A stretch of 64,000 nucleotides of DNA from Pelobates cultripes (GCA_933207985.1 OW240921.1:16981287-17045286), one strand, 5' to 3'; shown: positions 11,988 to 24,766, counted from the first letter of the stretch. The notes: generated by a model from the sequence alone, not told the origin. Made by a program: numbers and translations.

Positions 11988-13054
11988 AAACTGTTTAACA
12001 TCAAACAGTCAGGAGACTTCAGGCACCATAACTACTTCAACGAAACGAGAAGCATGATGAGAAAACAGCGTTGGCTTCGTAACTCAGTGATAGGAAATGT
12101 GTAAATCACGTTTGAACATTTTGACCATTCAGAATGATGGAACAGATCTTTGGCAGTAGGACAGTAATGGAATAAAATAAGGTCAGGGTTCAGAGATTGG
12201 ACTGAAAGAGCGGTCAGTAGATTCAAACCTCAAATCAGTTTTTCATGCAAAGGATTAAGAGCTAAACTGTTCGTACCCAAAAATCTGCTCACTTGCTTTG
12301 AAACCCCCATGGTTGAAACCTTGAAATTGCAGAAACCTTGAAATTGCAATAAAACAAATAAAGCCAACCTATTAATGCTACAATTAGACTAGAACCCTAA
12401 ACAATATTTGCATTCCCCTCCAGATGTAGCAAAACATCATATCATTTGCCAAGTTAAGGTAAGGTTCAATCAAAGTCCTATTGTACCAAACCGTTTGCCC
12501 TACCTCTATAGGATCTCCTAGAGAATCTGTCCATTCTGACCATGAAACCATTTAGAACCTGACTACAGACCCTGAGGTTGCAGAAAAACTCTATGGACTT
12601 GTAGACTCTGGTCTTGCACCCCACTATTGTTTATCATTTATAAAGAGCCAATATATTCCACAGTGCTTTAGGAGTTCATTTTTTCAAACTTAAGACAGCA
12701 GAGTGTCTATTAGTTTTCTAGAACTGTTCCCTCTGTATTAGTACTAACCACCATTGCTGGGAAATCAATATTTCGTCTATTTTTGTAACAAAAAAAAAAA
12801 TCTGTTCTGACATTACAGCTTTATGGTTTCAGGTCATTGAACGAGTACAACGAAAAGCAACAGAAACTAATAATTCCATCCAGCAAATTTGAGCTGGAGT
12901 AGATGGATTCTATTATCAGCCACAAAATGTATTTTATTAACTGAATAGTAGTTTTTTTATTGAAGTCTATATGACAAATATTATTCATGAACAAGAGGTA
13001 AGTATATTTCTTAAAAGAATCTTGCCATTTACTATTGGTAAAAAAAAAAATCAA

Positions 13055-13505
13055 TTAAAGGGCACTGTAGACACACAGACCACTTCAGCTCATTGAAGTG
13101 GTCTGGGTGCAGCATCCCCATCACCCTTAACCCTGAGCATGTAATTTTTAGAGGTGTTAATATACTGCAATAATTACCTGCTATGGTTTACTTCTTTTGG
13201 TTGCCTGATCATGAGGACTTCCAGCATCACCAGAATCTACATAGGGAAGCAATGAATAATGCTTCCCTATGGGAAAATCCAAATGCGAGCATGACAGTTG
13301 CCACGCATGTGTATTAGGTCTCCCCTGCTGGCTGACGTCGGCCGGACAGGAGTGAAGGTGGACCCAAGCCAGCAATGAGGGACATAGGCACTGTACCCAG
13401 GTAAGTGACAGAAGGGAGGGTGGGTGAATGGGGGACGTGACAGAGGGGGAAGCTATAGTGCCAGGAAAACAAGTTAGTTATCCTAGCACTATAGTTTCCC
13501 TTTAA
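13055..13505. mobile_element. T2/Kolobok-type MITE, full length (451 bp)
   Basis: It begins TTAAAGGGCACTGTAG and ends CTATAGTTTCCCTTTAA, giving inverted ends that include TTAA. T2 MITEs of Xenopus have TTAAAGGRR termini and TTAA target duplications, so the assignment follows from known family rules. Inside the left end a hairpin of GACCACTTCA and TGAAGTGGTC is visible. It has no coding capacity; the ORFs crossing it are noise. Confidence 0.75.
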
Positions 13506-13754
13506 GTGTATATTGTCAAGAATTCAAAGTAAAATCGGAGTGAATTGTAAATTTTACTTATAAGCAAGAGTTTTTGTTAAAAAGAAATTGGGAGCTCCTT
13601 CGTCAAATAAATAAATACATTAATTAATATTCTTTTAAATATTTATAATTTTCCATCATGTTAGCCAAATACTATTTCTGCCCAAATATATAAATATACA
13701 CAATCAAAATGTGTCTTTTTGCCCATCTAGTGGGATAAATGGAAATGTTTCCAT

Positions 13755-14215
13755 TCTCTACAGGGTAAGAATTTACTTCTAGCTGCACTTCGGGGAAAGA
13801 CCCCACTGCCCTTTTTTGGGGGCGTCATTGTAAGGATTTCCCCTTACCTAGCTAATAGCACGCGTAAAGCCCTTCAACCACTTATGCAAAGCCTTCACAC
13901 CAAGAACATTCTCTACAGATGGGGAGCCCCACGTGTACTCCCCTTTACCTATGAAGGAACTACATATGAAGCATGAAGTTCTCAGGAGCTGGAATCACAC
14001 CTATGGGCCTTGGGTTTCCTGGTTCCCCTGACAGCAGCTGGAAAGGGTCTGTCCCAGCTGGACCCGTCCAACATTGCAGAATTTACTTCCCAAGTATCTC
14101 AGCATGCCTACCTGCTGGAGCACCAACATGAAAGTCAGTTTCTGTCTGTGAGGAGCTGTATGTCCTTCTGGAGAATCCCACCTTTCACCATTACAAATTT
14201 ATTATTTTTAGATAA
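13755..14215 (+). pseudogene. L1-type LINE ORF1 C-terminal remnant
   Basis: In one frame the translation around 13780-13985 reads LLLAALRGKTPLPF, then VIVRISPYLANSTRKALQP, then ILYRWGAPRVLPFTYEG. This matches the layout of the L1 ORF1p C-terminal domain: a run of Leu/Ala with a basic residue, a Gly-rich turn, an 'I.(D).S..T...R..L.P' segment and a final 'Y.W..P..L.FTY.G' strand. A stop codon follows shortly (frame TGA near 13975); the same frame is then open to about 14215 with low-complexity sequence. No ORF2 is nearby. The assignment is from pattern similarity only; a chance match is possible but unlikely over 70 residues. Confidence 0.5.
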
Positions 14216-15273
14216 CGTATGAGAATGTTTTTATTTTGCGTTATTTCTTTTATTTTGTTCCACTTCTTTAGCTTTTTTTTTTTTTTACAGACCGAGGTAT
14301 AGTGTTCCGCTTTTAATCCTCTCGCATGGTATAGAAGTACAACTCAGATATCTCCATTCTTCTACCATAATCCCCCCTTCTGCCGGCTCCTTAGCTGCAT
14401 AATTGAGGATAACACTCTGCCTCCTGGACAATAACAATGTACACAAATTAAGATTAACTGAGACCTCAGGCCCAGTGACACTAGTTAAATGCTAGGTTAT
14501 ACAATGTTATACTTCTTTTACATTATAAAACATCACGCTGCATGTAGTCCATGGCTTACCGATGTGCTGCCCTTGTGGGGCGTATTTCTGTGTTGTTGCT
14601 TACTTTCAGAAATGTATTGTACAATTCACATGCAGTATGACAAAAATAAAGAAATTAAAAAAAAATATTCATACAGTATCATCATAGCTACTCTTTCCTG
14701 CTAACGTTAGCCTTACTTTTCCAGTTTTTTTTTTTAAATAGGTCATTTTAAGCACTATAACCATTGTAGCCAACATTAGTGGTTACGGTGCAAAGAGTAT
14801 GTGGATGACCTAATGCCAAGATCTAATCCCACAGTAGCTGAGCCACTGCAGAGAAGCTGTTTTCTAAATGTTTGGAGATCCTACTCATTAATAGTTCAAC
14901 ACAAACTATTTGCACTATAACCACAACAATGCGGCATAGTGGTCATGGTGATAAGAATTCCCTTTTGATAACAAATACTGTATTTAAACTTTCTGTTCTA
15001 TCTATATTTAGTCTTTGGTTTTTGTGTTCCAAATACATATTTTTGTCCATCCCCTTGGTTTCTTTAAATTTCCACTCTTTAATTAATACCCTCAGGAAAA
15101 TATAATATGTTATAAATCAACATACAATCTGGCAAAGGAAACAATTTGCCTTCCAATTACATAAATTAAATTATATTAAAAAGGACAAGTCCATGTACTG
15201 AAATTTTAAACATTTTCAGCTTAAAATGAAATGGCACTAAAATAACACATTATACATTTTAGATTAATGATGG
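14216..15273. other. No gene recognised; T2-like hairpin fragments
   Basis: This block contains two short T2-like stretches (about 14745-14800 and 14895-14955) with ACTATAACCA / TGGTTACGGTG pairing and T-rich runs. There is no coding evidence. Confidence 0.4.
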
Positions 15274-15350
15274 TTAAAGGGACACTCTGAGTCACTCTGG
15301 ACACCTCATATCTATGCTGCAATATTCTTCACACTCAAATCTCTTTAGTT
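15274..15350 (+). mobile_element. T2-type MITE, left end only
   Basis: TTAAAGGGACACTCTGAGTC matches the left terminus of the T2-type elements at 33294 and 52003. A matching right terminus is not seen, so the element is truncated or too decayed; the true right limit could be a few hundred bases further. Confidence 0.5.
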
Positions 15351-18270
15351 TTGATTTAAAAAAAAAGAAACGTTTTTTCAGCCTTCTGTCATATTACTCC
15401 ATCCACTTATCCACGACTCTCTGTTTAACAAAATGTCTATGTGCTTGAAAGTACACAGTGTACATACACAGCTCATTCAATGAGAGATTAGTGTGAGCTG
15501 AGCTTCGGACTTGACGCCAACCCTCAGCCAATCTATGTCCTCCATTTATCTAATCATAGTGCTTTGTAAGAACCAAAACTAAGTAAACTGGTTCTTTCAA
15601 AGCATTCAAGAATTTACCTCTTTTAACTGTCAAATAGAGGTTTTCACATCGTTAAAAAGATTAATTAAAGATCCGAGAGAACACAAATTACAGCACTGTA
15701 CAAATTGAAGCTGTAAATAAATGTATCCCAAAGGCAAAAAAGGTAATTTCAAGTAATGTCACAACTGTAAAAAGGTAATTTTAATAATGTGATAAAGTAA
15801 TTATATTCTATGAAAACTGGTAGCAGTCCGACACAGAAAATTATACTAAGCCAATCAATGCTTACTCTAAGTTTTAATATAATTATTAGAATGTTATTAC
15901 AAGTTATATTGAATCAGAACTGGTGAAAACATTATGAAGAAAAATTATTTGAAAGTCAACAAAGCAATTAGATATATCAAAAATAACGTGCAACGTTTTA
16001 AAGAAAGTAACATGCTAATGCAATGTCTCTATTAAAGTACCAAAAAAATAACTAAATGAAATCTTTCGACACATTATGACTTGTGTTCTATCATTGTCAG
16101 GCTGTCTATATGTTCAGTAACATCAACTTTTTTTTAGGTCTAAAGATTTTCTTGTTATAGACGTTCATGGTAAACCTGGACATGATTATTCAAGTAAAGA
16201 ATTAATTTGTTAAGATAACCAAAAATATTAGTTTTATGCAGCTATTCTTTATTGTTTATTTTAAACAATCTTCTTTTATTTCTGTTACCTTCTTCCCTAC
16301 CATCAACAATTATACGTGTGATAACTTGTTTTTTATTTATTTAAATGGTTTCTACTTTCCTTCACCTTTAGCTTCTGTACTGGTATACCCAGTATTTATT
16401 TCGGTCAGGTCGATTCATAGATCATGCAATGAATAAACAGAGCACAACTGTTTGTGTGTGTTTGCTTTGTGTGTATATGTGTGTATGTGTGTATGCGTGT
16501 AATGAAGATTGGAAGAAGGTTGGAGCACTAATAGGACTTCTAACAACTATGAGGGATTTATTGTATAACAATAATTATTACGTCAATGTTTCGCACATAG
16601 GTGGGTTATTTATCAAAATCTTGGTAAAGAACACAATAAGATCCTAAACATTTTTCCATCACATTTTGAGAATGTCAAATGCTTTCTCAAAGTATAATTG
16701 TTTTAGATATCTGGCTATAGAGCCATATTCATTTGCAATGTGTTATCAGGCATCTCAGCATAAGGTTATGAACCTTGAGGCACATACTGTTTCATTTGAA
16801 CAGGGTTGTCTTGTGGAGGGAAGTCTCCACTTTCTGTCGCAAGACAAAAAAGGGGAGATCCCAGACAAAAAGGAGATATAGTAAAAGGAAAAGTGCAGAC
16901 AATATCAGAAGTAGCTTGTGAAGCACATATGGCTCCAGGTGGTATGATAAGATTTGATACACTGATGAAGCAGATATTATCATTAAAAATATAAATGGAC
17001 ATTTATGACAGTATATAAGAAACAATTGTTTTAGATACATTTCCAGTTTGTAATCTCAGTCTGTTTTTATTAATAACATTCTATATATCTACATCATGTC
17101 TGTAGTGTTTTATTTTCTTTCGTTTTCTGTGTGATCAACGTTCCCACTTCCCTCATCCTCATCTCCTCTCATTCTAGGATGGACCAACTGCCCACAACAT
17201 TAAGAGTCAAATCCCAGTCAAAACAATCCTATGAATCCATTGCAAAATATTCAAATTGGAGCAATCACTATGAAATACATCCTATAAAATAGTTATTAAG
17301 TATCTACATCATGTTAGATAGAACACCAGACATGTCACGTTCCATCCAATGTTGTTAGATGCTTAGAGAACCTGACCCAATATCGAGGTATCTATCAGTT
17401 AGTCCTTTGCTGTTTCTTAAAGCTGATTGTCTGGAAAATGAACATGTGTTTTCAATGCCATAGAGAATATGTTGGTCACTCTGTTCATGTTGGTTTTTTG
17501 TTTTTTTAGGAAATGAGTATAACAGGTTAATGTTTTTTTACAAAGCAAGGGAAATCCCAAATCACAGAGTGTGAATTATCTTGATTTATTGTTCGCTGAA
17601 CAATAGAATGTAGAATGTTGACTGGGTCAGGCTTTTGGTGAAGTTGCACACGTTAGGTCACTTTGTCATTCAATATTAAAGTGCACCTGTCTTGCCAATG
17701 TTAGAGAACATAACACAACATGCAAACTGCTAAAAAAAATATGTGAATACAAAAAGTTATATTATATAACATTTGTATGTTATTTACTTCATGTAATTTG
17801 ATTTCTTTTAAATTTCCTTTAAGGTTCGAGGCTTGTGTCAGCATAGCAACAACCACTGCATCCAAGGATACTGCAAGTGGCTACAAGAGCAGTCCCCTCA
17901 CCTTCAAGTAATACAGTTGCATCTCACAACTCTTTATGTGCACAAGTGTGAAAAAACTAGAAGTTGTAAGCTGTGCATGCATAGCTGCTCTCTCCAGTCC
18001 TGGACACCATGCCTCGTGTATGGAGAAAGTGTACAAGGAGTTATCCTTAGGTAAGAATATCTTTAACATGTATCCATACCTGATTAGAGGAGAGGGAAAG
18101 TAGCACCTTGAAAAGTAATTGTGTAGACATTTTCGTGGACCAGAAAATAGAGATTTTGGTTTGGGTTGTTGAGCTGCCTTCTACACTCCACCAAAAGTGC
18201 TAGGAACTTACCATTTTTACATTTTTTAAATGTATCCATACCTAACTGAATGTAAACCTGCCATCTACAT
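15351..18270. other. No gene recognised
   Basis: AT-rich DNA with a TG-rich microsatellite at 16448-16500 and T runs. A 222 bp open stretch at 17833-18054 is followed by a donor-like TTAG/GTAAGAAT, but its translation matches no family I recognise and it is not called as an exon. Confidence 0.4.
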
Positions 18271-18400
18271 AAGTGGTTCCCAATCCAGTCCTCAAGTACC
18301 CCCTGACCTGTCCAGGATTTAGGGATTACCCAGTTGTGTCTAAGGTGCTTTTAGAAAAGAAAAAAACAACACCTTAGACACAACAGAGTAATCCCTAAAT

Positions 18401-18660
18401 AATATACTACCGTGCAGAATACTGTTACAAACTTTTGATGTATTTACTTGTTCTGTAAACTACTCAATTATAAAATCTAACACACAACTCAAATTTGTTC
18501 CAAATACGTATCAAAAAGATCATACACATGTGAATGGATTAAATAAATTAACTAATTGCTAATTACACTACTGGACTGGTGCCCTTATCTACTGTTCCCA
18601 TGTAATTTGTGGAATGTCCCATTAAAATGTCCTACTCTCGAAACTGGCTCTACTTGTTCC
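18401..18660 (-). repeat. 260 bp inverted copy of 21359-21618 inserted in the MITE
   Basis: The reverse complement of these 260 bases matches 21359-21618 at roughly 94% by eye with no large gaps. Both copies are the same length. On either side, the host MITE sequence CAGTTGTGTCTAAGGTGC... is present twice (18331-18400 and 18661-18716), the first copy having 14 extra bases that complete a hairpin. Confidence 0.85.
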
Positions 18661-18744
18661 CAGTTGTGTCTAAGGTGCTTTTAGAAAAGAAAAAAACAAC
18701 AGAGTAATCCCTAAATCCTGGACTGGAGAGGGTTACTTGAGGAC

Positions 18745-19094
18745 TAGAGATGTCGCAAACTGTCTGCCGAACTGTTCGCGAACTGTCCGCTGGCGAACAA
18801 TAGCGTGTTCGCGTTGGGCGAACATATCCGATTTCCGGTCCGCCCCCTATACATCATCATTGAGTAAACTTTGACCCGGAACCTCACAGTCAGCAGACAC
18901 TTCCTGGGAGGGAGGGTCTGCTGCTCATTGGGTGGAATGGGTCTGCTGGCTGTGAGGTTCCGGGTAAAAGTTTACTCAATGATGACGTATAGGGGGTGGA
19001 CCGGAAATCGGATATGTTCGCCCAACGCGAACACGCTATTGTTCACCGGCGGACAGTTCGCGAACAGTTTGGCGGACAGTTCGCGACATCTCTA
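18745..19094. mobile_element. Non-autonomous hAT element with 8 bp TSD
   Basis: The 350 bp element starts TAGAGATGTCGC and ends GCGACATCTCTA, with arms of about 150 bp complementary to each other around a GGGAGGGTCTGCTGCTCATT centre. It is flanked by perfect 8 bp copies TTGAGGAC (18737-18744 and 19095-19102). Size, target duplication and TIR fit hAT. It is the best-preserved member of the family seen also at 745-961 and 49190-49417, and lies inside an older hAT MITE. Confidence 0.9.
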
Positions 19095-19127
19095 TTGAGG
19101 ACTGGGTTGGAAACCACTGATGTACAT

Positions 19128-21358
19128 GACTTGTGAGTATCGGTTTCATGTTAAAATAGCAGCTACAACTTTATTACAAGAAATGGACTTGTGAATACCA
19201 TCTCCCAAGGCAGCATGAAACAAAGGAGCTTGTATGGATCCAAGTATATTTACATTCAAACAACTACCTTAATGGAATCGAGGTGTTCTAGCAGCAAATT
19301 ATCTATAATTTTGGCAGTACGTTCGCGATGAGCTGTCAAGTGATACCATGTAATTTGTGTTTCTTAAGAAAGATTATTTTTTTTATATTGTCACTTAAAA
19401 ATGAACAATGGCAAATTGAGTAAAGGGTTTCTGGTTTAAAAAGGAAAATGAATACATTGTTCCCATCATTTAATTGTGTTCCCTTTGTATCTTTATATAT
19501 TTTACTTAACAAGGTAGAAGTTGTAAAATGTCGTAAAGTCATTGGATGTAGTTCCCCAAACACCTCTTTACTTGTAAATAAAACTTGATATATGAAAGTA
19601 TTCCAAAATGGCAGCACTATATTTCAAAGTATAATATTGTACATATATATTATTTTCATTTCAAAATATATTTTTTAGTTTTACCTCACTTGTAAGAACA
19701 ACATTTTTGCTTTGCCGAAGAACAGACAAATGATGAAAGCCCTTTCTCTGACTAGATTTCTAAGATGGCCTTAAAATGGATATTGGCTTCAGGGAAACTT
19801 TGACCCATCTAATAGAAACTAGAACCAACTCGTACAGAACTAGTCTGCACGCCAAGTGATAAAATATCAGGATATCACTTGCTCAAATAGATTCAAACTA
19901 AAAAAACAATGATTTCAAAAGTGAGCAATAACTACTCATGTCAATTTTACACAAACGGTATGAATTGGATAAGATGCCGAAATCGATAAACCATTTTTTT
20001 CGATGTCTATCTATGGTGACAGAAGCATTGTGTCCACATAAGCCATATTACACAGAGACAGGACACTGCTGAAATATCATACATTAGGTCCTTCCTCTAA
20101 GGATACAAAGAGTCTATTATGTTACTCTTGTGATTTAATGCTCTGAAATAACAAACTGGCTACAAGTCACACATGGGATATTGTTCGAGATGCTTCATTA
20201 CATATCAAGCGTGGGTTTTTAAAATTAATATAAACTCTTACACAATAAATGTATTGTAGCACAGAATAATGTTTGTTCCTCGTAGTTCTAGATTTAATAA
20301 TTGTCTTTGAAACTTGGCACATGTTTTCAATTTCCCTTCCTATTTCCCTAGACTACAAACATCTCATTATTAAAAGTAGCCTAGCCCAATTATGTAAAAT
20401 ACATATTCAATTAGGAGCTTTGTTTGGAAGGCAGGAAGCTATAAAATTAAATTATGTAACATTATTACGATATATATACTTTTATTTCTTAGATGAAGGC
20501 CATCCAAAAAAACAATAAAACTGTGAAAACCACATCCTCCAGCAGGTGTCCTGTAAGACATCCATGGTCTCTTGAACTTGCTGAACTTCAATCTGACCTC
20601 ACAAGTGCAGAAGGTTCATGCATATTACGCTGGAGTTGATCTATCTGTTCTGGAGCACTGGTGGAAAAAAACTTTTCTTTTAAACAATGAAACCGTTTAA
20701 CAATTCCAAACCTACTGGCAGATAGTCAAATCCACTGTGGTCCAAAAAGACACCCAATGTCCTTCAGTTATATATATTTGCCTTGAATAATTCTAAGAGC
20801 TAAAAGCGCTTCTTTGGTTAATGTTTAATAAACATTTTATGTGCCAAATGAATAAAAAAACAAAAAACCACAAAACATAAATTATAACTTGGACATTTTC
20901 TTAGGTCTGGAGAAATAAACCATAACTCGAGCTCAAATAAATGATTGCGAGGCATAAAAGTAGATTCCTGGGTTTGTTGTTGTGCTTATGAATTGTGTTC
21001 AGCCTTGCGGTTTAATTTCTTCTGCCAGAATACAAAAAGATTGAGGACTGGAGTTTATATATCTCCAGAAAACAGTACAACATATTTTTGTACAAACTCT
21101 CTCTCTGTCTAATTGGTAATTTTGGCTGAAGTAGGTAGCAGCTTGCTTAAAATATTCAAGAACTTAGAACTAATTGAATCACTAGTGTTTTACAAGTTCC
21201 ACCAGATATCCTAAATGAAATACATTAATATTAAAGTCCAGAATTAATGTCTTGAGTACACTCCAAAACTGGATCAATAATACATTGTCTGTGAGCAGAG
21301 AACTGTGTGGATCTGATGTATTCATTATTATCAAAGCACTGTGTACTGGCAAAATGTG
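19128..21358. other. No gene recognised
   Basis: AT-rich DNA with no protein similarity, RNA gene or delimited transposon. ORFs at 19336-19617 and 20273-20518 lack supporting features. Confidence 0.45.
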
Positions 21359-21618
21359 GGAACAAGTAGAGCCAGTTTCGAGAGTAGGACATTTTAATGA
21401 GACATTCCACAAATTACATGGGGACAGTAGATAAGGGTACCAGTCCAGTAGTGTAATTAGCAATTAGTTAATTTATTTAATCCATTCACATATTTATGAT
21501 CTTTTTGATACGTATTAGGAACAAATTTGAGTTGTGTGTTAGATTTTATAATTGCGTATTTTACAGAACAAGTAAAAACATCGAACGTTTGTACCAGTAT
21601 TCTGCATGGTAGTATATT
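21359..21618 (+). repeat. Donor-like copy of the 260 bp segment
   Basis: This is the forward copy of the segment found inverted at 18401-18660. Nothing at its edges looks like a transposon end, and the sequence continues smoothly on both sides, so it may be the original locus from which the other copy was templated. Alternatively both are members of an unrecognised repeat. Confidence 0.7.
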
Positions 21619-22423
21619 ATTCTATATAGTATTCCAGGATTCTAAATAGAATGCTATTCAGCCAATCAGGGATGAGAGAAGACGTTTTGCCAGTCATGTT
21701 TTTCATTTTTAAACATTTAATTGTAGTGATTTCGCAACTGTAGGAAGATCATTGCAATTAAAAAACTAGAATTGACAATCTTATTGCTCAAGAATTTACG
21801 GTGCCCAAACTTTATTCCAACAAAGGAAACTTGCATAAAGCTATCCGATGTCTGGGACAAATATAGAAAGAACGATGTGCAGCTGCTTACAGAGAAGGTA
21901 TTCTACTCAGTTGGGAAATAACACACAAAGTGCTGGATTCTCTTAGCAAGTAAGGGTTTACTGAATAGTAACAATTCTAATAACTTGAGTGGAAGAAATG
22001 CTATTCATTAAGCCCAAAGTGTTTTAGCAGATGTTATGTTTCTCCTAATTACAAAATATTCCCATGTGATTAAAATGCATTAAGTAATAGTAGCTATTAA
22101 TATAACGTAGCTGCTGTTACATAGATGGTTTTACTTTTATTCCATATTGCAGATACACACTGAGCTATACCAAGAAGGTGTAGGAAGATTTTGGCGGAGC
22201 ACACGTATCCTTGTGACTTATTTTAATAGAGAAGTTCTTCCGATGAATACACAGCTCACTGCACTCCTGATGACTCGCTATAGGATGATTTTGTATGAAG
22301 ATTTTTCTCCACTTCATAGATTTGTTCTTTAAACAGAGATTCACAGTCCAGATTAATTACTAATACTAGAAAGCTCTGATACCAGAATTGATCAAAGGTG
22401 GGAAAAAGGGACAGTCCCTAGTA

Positions 22424-22561
22424 CAGGGGTGCCCGAAAGGTAGATCCCCAGATGTTTTGAAACTATAGCTTCCATGATGTTTTGTCATTCAAAAGGCATG
22501 CAACACGTCATGTGAGTTGTAGTTCTACAACATCTGGGGATCTACCTTTTGGGCACCCTTG
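22424..22561. mobile_element. Palindromic hAT-like MITE (138 bp)
   Basis: CAGGGGTGCCCGAAAGGTAG at the left and its complement CTACCTTTTGGGCACCCTTG at the right enclose a mirror-like interior (GATCCCCAGATGTT ... AACATCTGGGGATC). CAGGGGTGCC-type ends are common in Charlie/Tip100-type hAT MITEs. The flanking 8-mers CCCTAGTA and TTCTATCA agree only at 4 positions, so the duplication has decayed or the family call is imperfect. Confidence 0.6.
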
Positions 22562-22793
22562 TTCTATCACATAGTCTCTAGGATTTAGCCTCTTACTTTC
22601 TGTTCCTGATTGCATGTATATATTGCAACCCATGCAGGCAAAATCCATTAGTCTCTCAGAACATGTTAGATGATTTTCTGATCAATGACTCTAGTTGTGT
22701 AAATTAACATTCATTTAGCACAAAACCAGATTGTTTTCCTGATTTCCTGAAAACTGACTTCTAAACATAATTACTGTACGCTAACTATCTATT

Positions 22794-23696
22794 GTGACAA
22801 ACGATCCTTCCCACGTACGTTTGCCACGGACTCCTGGAAGAGTGTGGAAGCCGGCCTCCTGCCCACCGACTATGGTCCAGGTCTGGGACACCGTTTGGGA
22901 GTTACCCTGCCCACCCGCCATTAGTAGCTTGCCTGGGTGCCCCTGGTATGACACTTTCCCTTCATGCGAATGGAACCGAACGCTAGCTCTCTGGCGGCCA
23001 TTTGTGTGAACCAAACCCACAAATAGGCCTCAGCAGGACATTGCCGCAAATGTTATGGAACTGTTTTCGGCATGATGGGATTCACAGAAAACGTGGTTTG
23101 CGGTCAGAACTTTAACACAGTGGTGTTTTCCTTACACTGCATTGATCTCAGTGCTATTTGGAGAACTTGGGCACTCAGATAAGGGCTATTTGGGGATGTG
23201 TTATTTGTGGGATTATTTTATGTTTTTATATTTTGTGTTTGGCTCTCTGTTCCTGGAAGATAATTAGCTTACCTGTCTTTAACTCAATTATCTCCCAGGC
23301 CCAGAAATTCCTGGGAGGGGCTTGTGCTGAATACAATGGAGACCCCCTGCTGGGAACTGTGCATAAAAGGTCAAGTTTGGCTCATTAAAATCAGTTGTCC
23401 TTGGAGAACTATGTGTCATCTAGTTACTGGGAGAGGAAGGGCTATAATCACTGCTGAGCACCTTGTTCCAGCTCATGGAGGATTCAGCTGGGAAAGTCCT
23501 TGTAAGGACTAGAGCTCCCAGGACTGTATGTCGACCAGTCCCTGGGAAGGAATAGAGCTAGTCCCCTATCCTGTTCCAGGATGGAGAGGCTCCAGTAGGA
23601 CCCCAGAAGAGTGGCAGTTTTCCCTGGTTCCAGCTTGGAAACAATCCTTGGCAGAGGTACCCAGTCGGGGAGCTCCGCTACATCCATCACCCTACA
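22794..23696 (+). mobile_element. Candidate solo LTR
   Basis: A GC-richer, non-repetitive block begins TGTGACAAACGATCC and ends near CACCCTACA, with a TATA-like GCATAAAAGG at about 23362 and promoter-like sequence around it. The TG...CA edges, about 900 bp length and lack of coding sequence suggest a solo LTR of a Ty3/gypsy- or retrovirus-type element. A target duplication was not found, so edges and identity are provisional. ORFs on both strands lack similarity. Confidence 0.4.
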
Positions 23697-24181
23697 TTTC
23701 ATTGCTATGAAATTCTGTTAAGTAGTATATAGAAATGAAGGACACATGAGCAGTATGGAGAGTTACAATGATATACTTTCAAAACAGGGACTCTCTCTCC
23801 TGAATCTGGACACTTGGGTGGTATGCATTATGATATTTATAAAAAGCACACTTTATTATACTTTTGCAAATCTTGCATTAAAGTATGGCATGTAACATCT
23901 AAAGAATTTATGAAAGGATAGGTATGTTGGCATTAAACCCATGTATTGTGTGAATGAAACATTCCACGTTGAAATCAAGAATGAGATTGAATCACAGTTT
24001 TGTGTACACAATAAGATGCTGAAGACATTGAGTTCCAGCCATTGTGTAGGTTAGAGCAATATGTTTAAGAACAATCTTGCATTATGTCTGTTCTTTGTAA
24101 CATTTTAGGGATTGGCAGGCAGTGGATACGGGCAGAATAACTCTGCACCTGTTAAGAACATAAATAGGTTGGAGATAAATT

Positions 24182-24373
24182 CGGGATTATTCTAACCTTA
24201 GTGACCGAATAATCTAAATTTTATTAAAGACAGGAGGCGAATATTTGCTTTTACTTTCTTTACTGTTACTCCCAGCAGCAAAGAAACAGTTAACAGTAAG
24301 TAGAAAAAATTTAACCAATCAGAGTGTACAATAGATTATGTCCAGTCATCAGGCTCCTCCCAATTCCTCTTTC
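24182..24373. repeat. DIRS left terminal repeat (3' end of element) with outer extension
   Basis: Positions 24228-24373 are the inverted complement of 29925-30070, differing at a GCGA/TTCA cluster and at one base near the inner edge. The outer 46 bp (24182-24227) have no counterpart in the right terminus but are matched by the internal complementary region. This asymmetry is diagnostic of DIRS elements. Confidence 0.9.
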
Positions 24374-24766
24374 GTGATGCAGCCGACCGCCGTAGAATCA
24401 ACCATGTAAACGGTGAAACAATAAACGTCTCAATTGTAGTCAACCATGTAAACGATGTGGGAACATAGGTAATTCCTCGAGATGTAGTGAAGAGTTCTCA
24501 CACTAGGAAAAAAGAGAGAGAGGTCGTGAAAGTATGGTTTCTTAGGTAAAGGAAAAACAATACCTAATTACGTTATCTGATATGTTTCCAACAAGTTGTA
24601 CAGTCCTAGTTTGACAAGTCTTAAATTATGAGATAGTGAGTGTAGTATCCGTAAAGGTAGTTGTAGGAGAGGCCTGAAGCGTAGGTTATGAAACATTGGT
24701 GTAGGCAGTAGAGGTGTTGTGGAATACTTACCTAGTTGGGTTGGGTGTGTGTATTAGCGGGTGGGA

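Larger units (their letters stand above)
18271..19119. mobile_element. Palindromic hAT (Charlie-like) MITE, interrupted twice
   Basis: The left end AAGTGGTTCCCAATCCAGTC and right end GACTGGGTTGGAAACCACTG are inverted repeats. Flanks ATCTACAT (18263-18270) and ATGTACAT (19120-19127) match at 7 of 8 bases, the 8 bp duplication expected of hAT. The MITE proper is only about 240 bp. It is expanded by a 260 bp foreign insert with a duplicated flank (18401-18660) and by a second hAT element (18745-19094). It has no coding capacity. Confidence 0.8.

Noticed and set aside
17833..18054. Possible exon with TTTAAG acceptor-like and TTAG/GTAAGAAT donor-like edges
   Set aside because: The frame that is open lacks similarity to any protein I know, the acceptor has a weak tract, and the area may be a decayed TTAAAG-type MITE (17677-18068).
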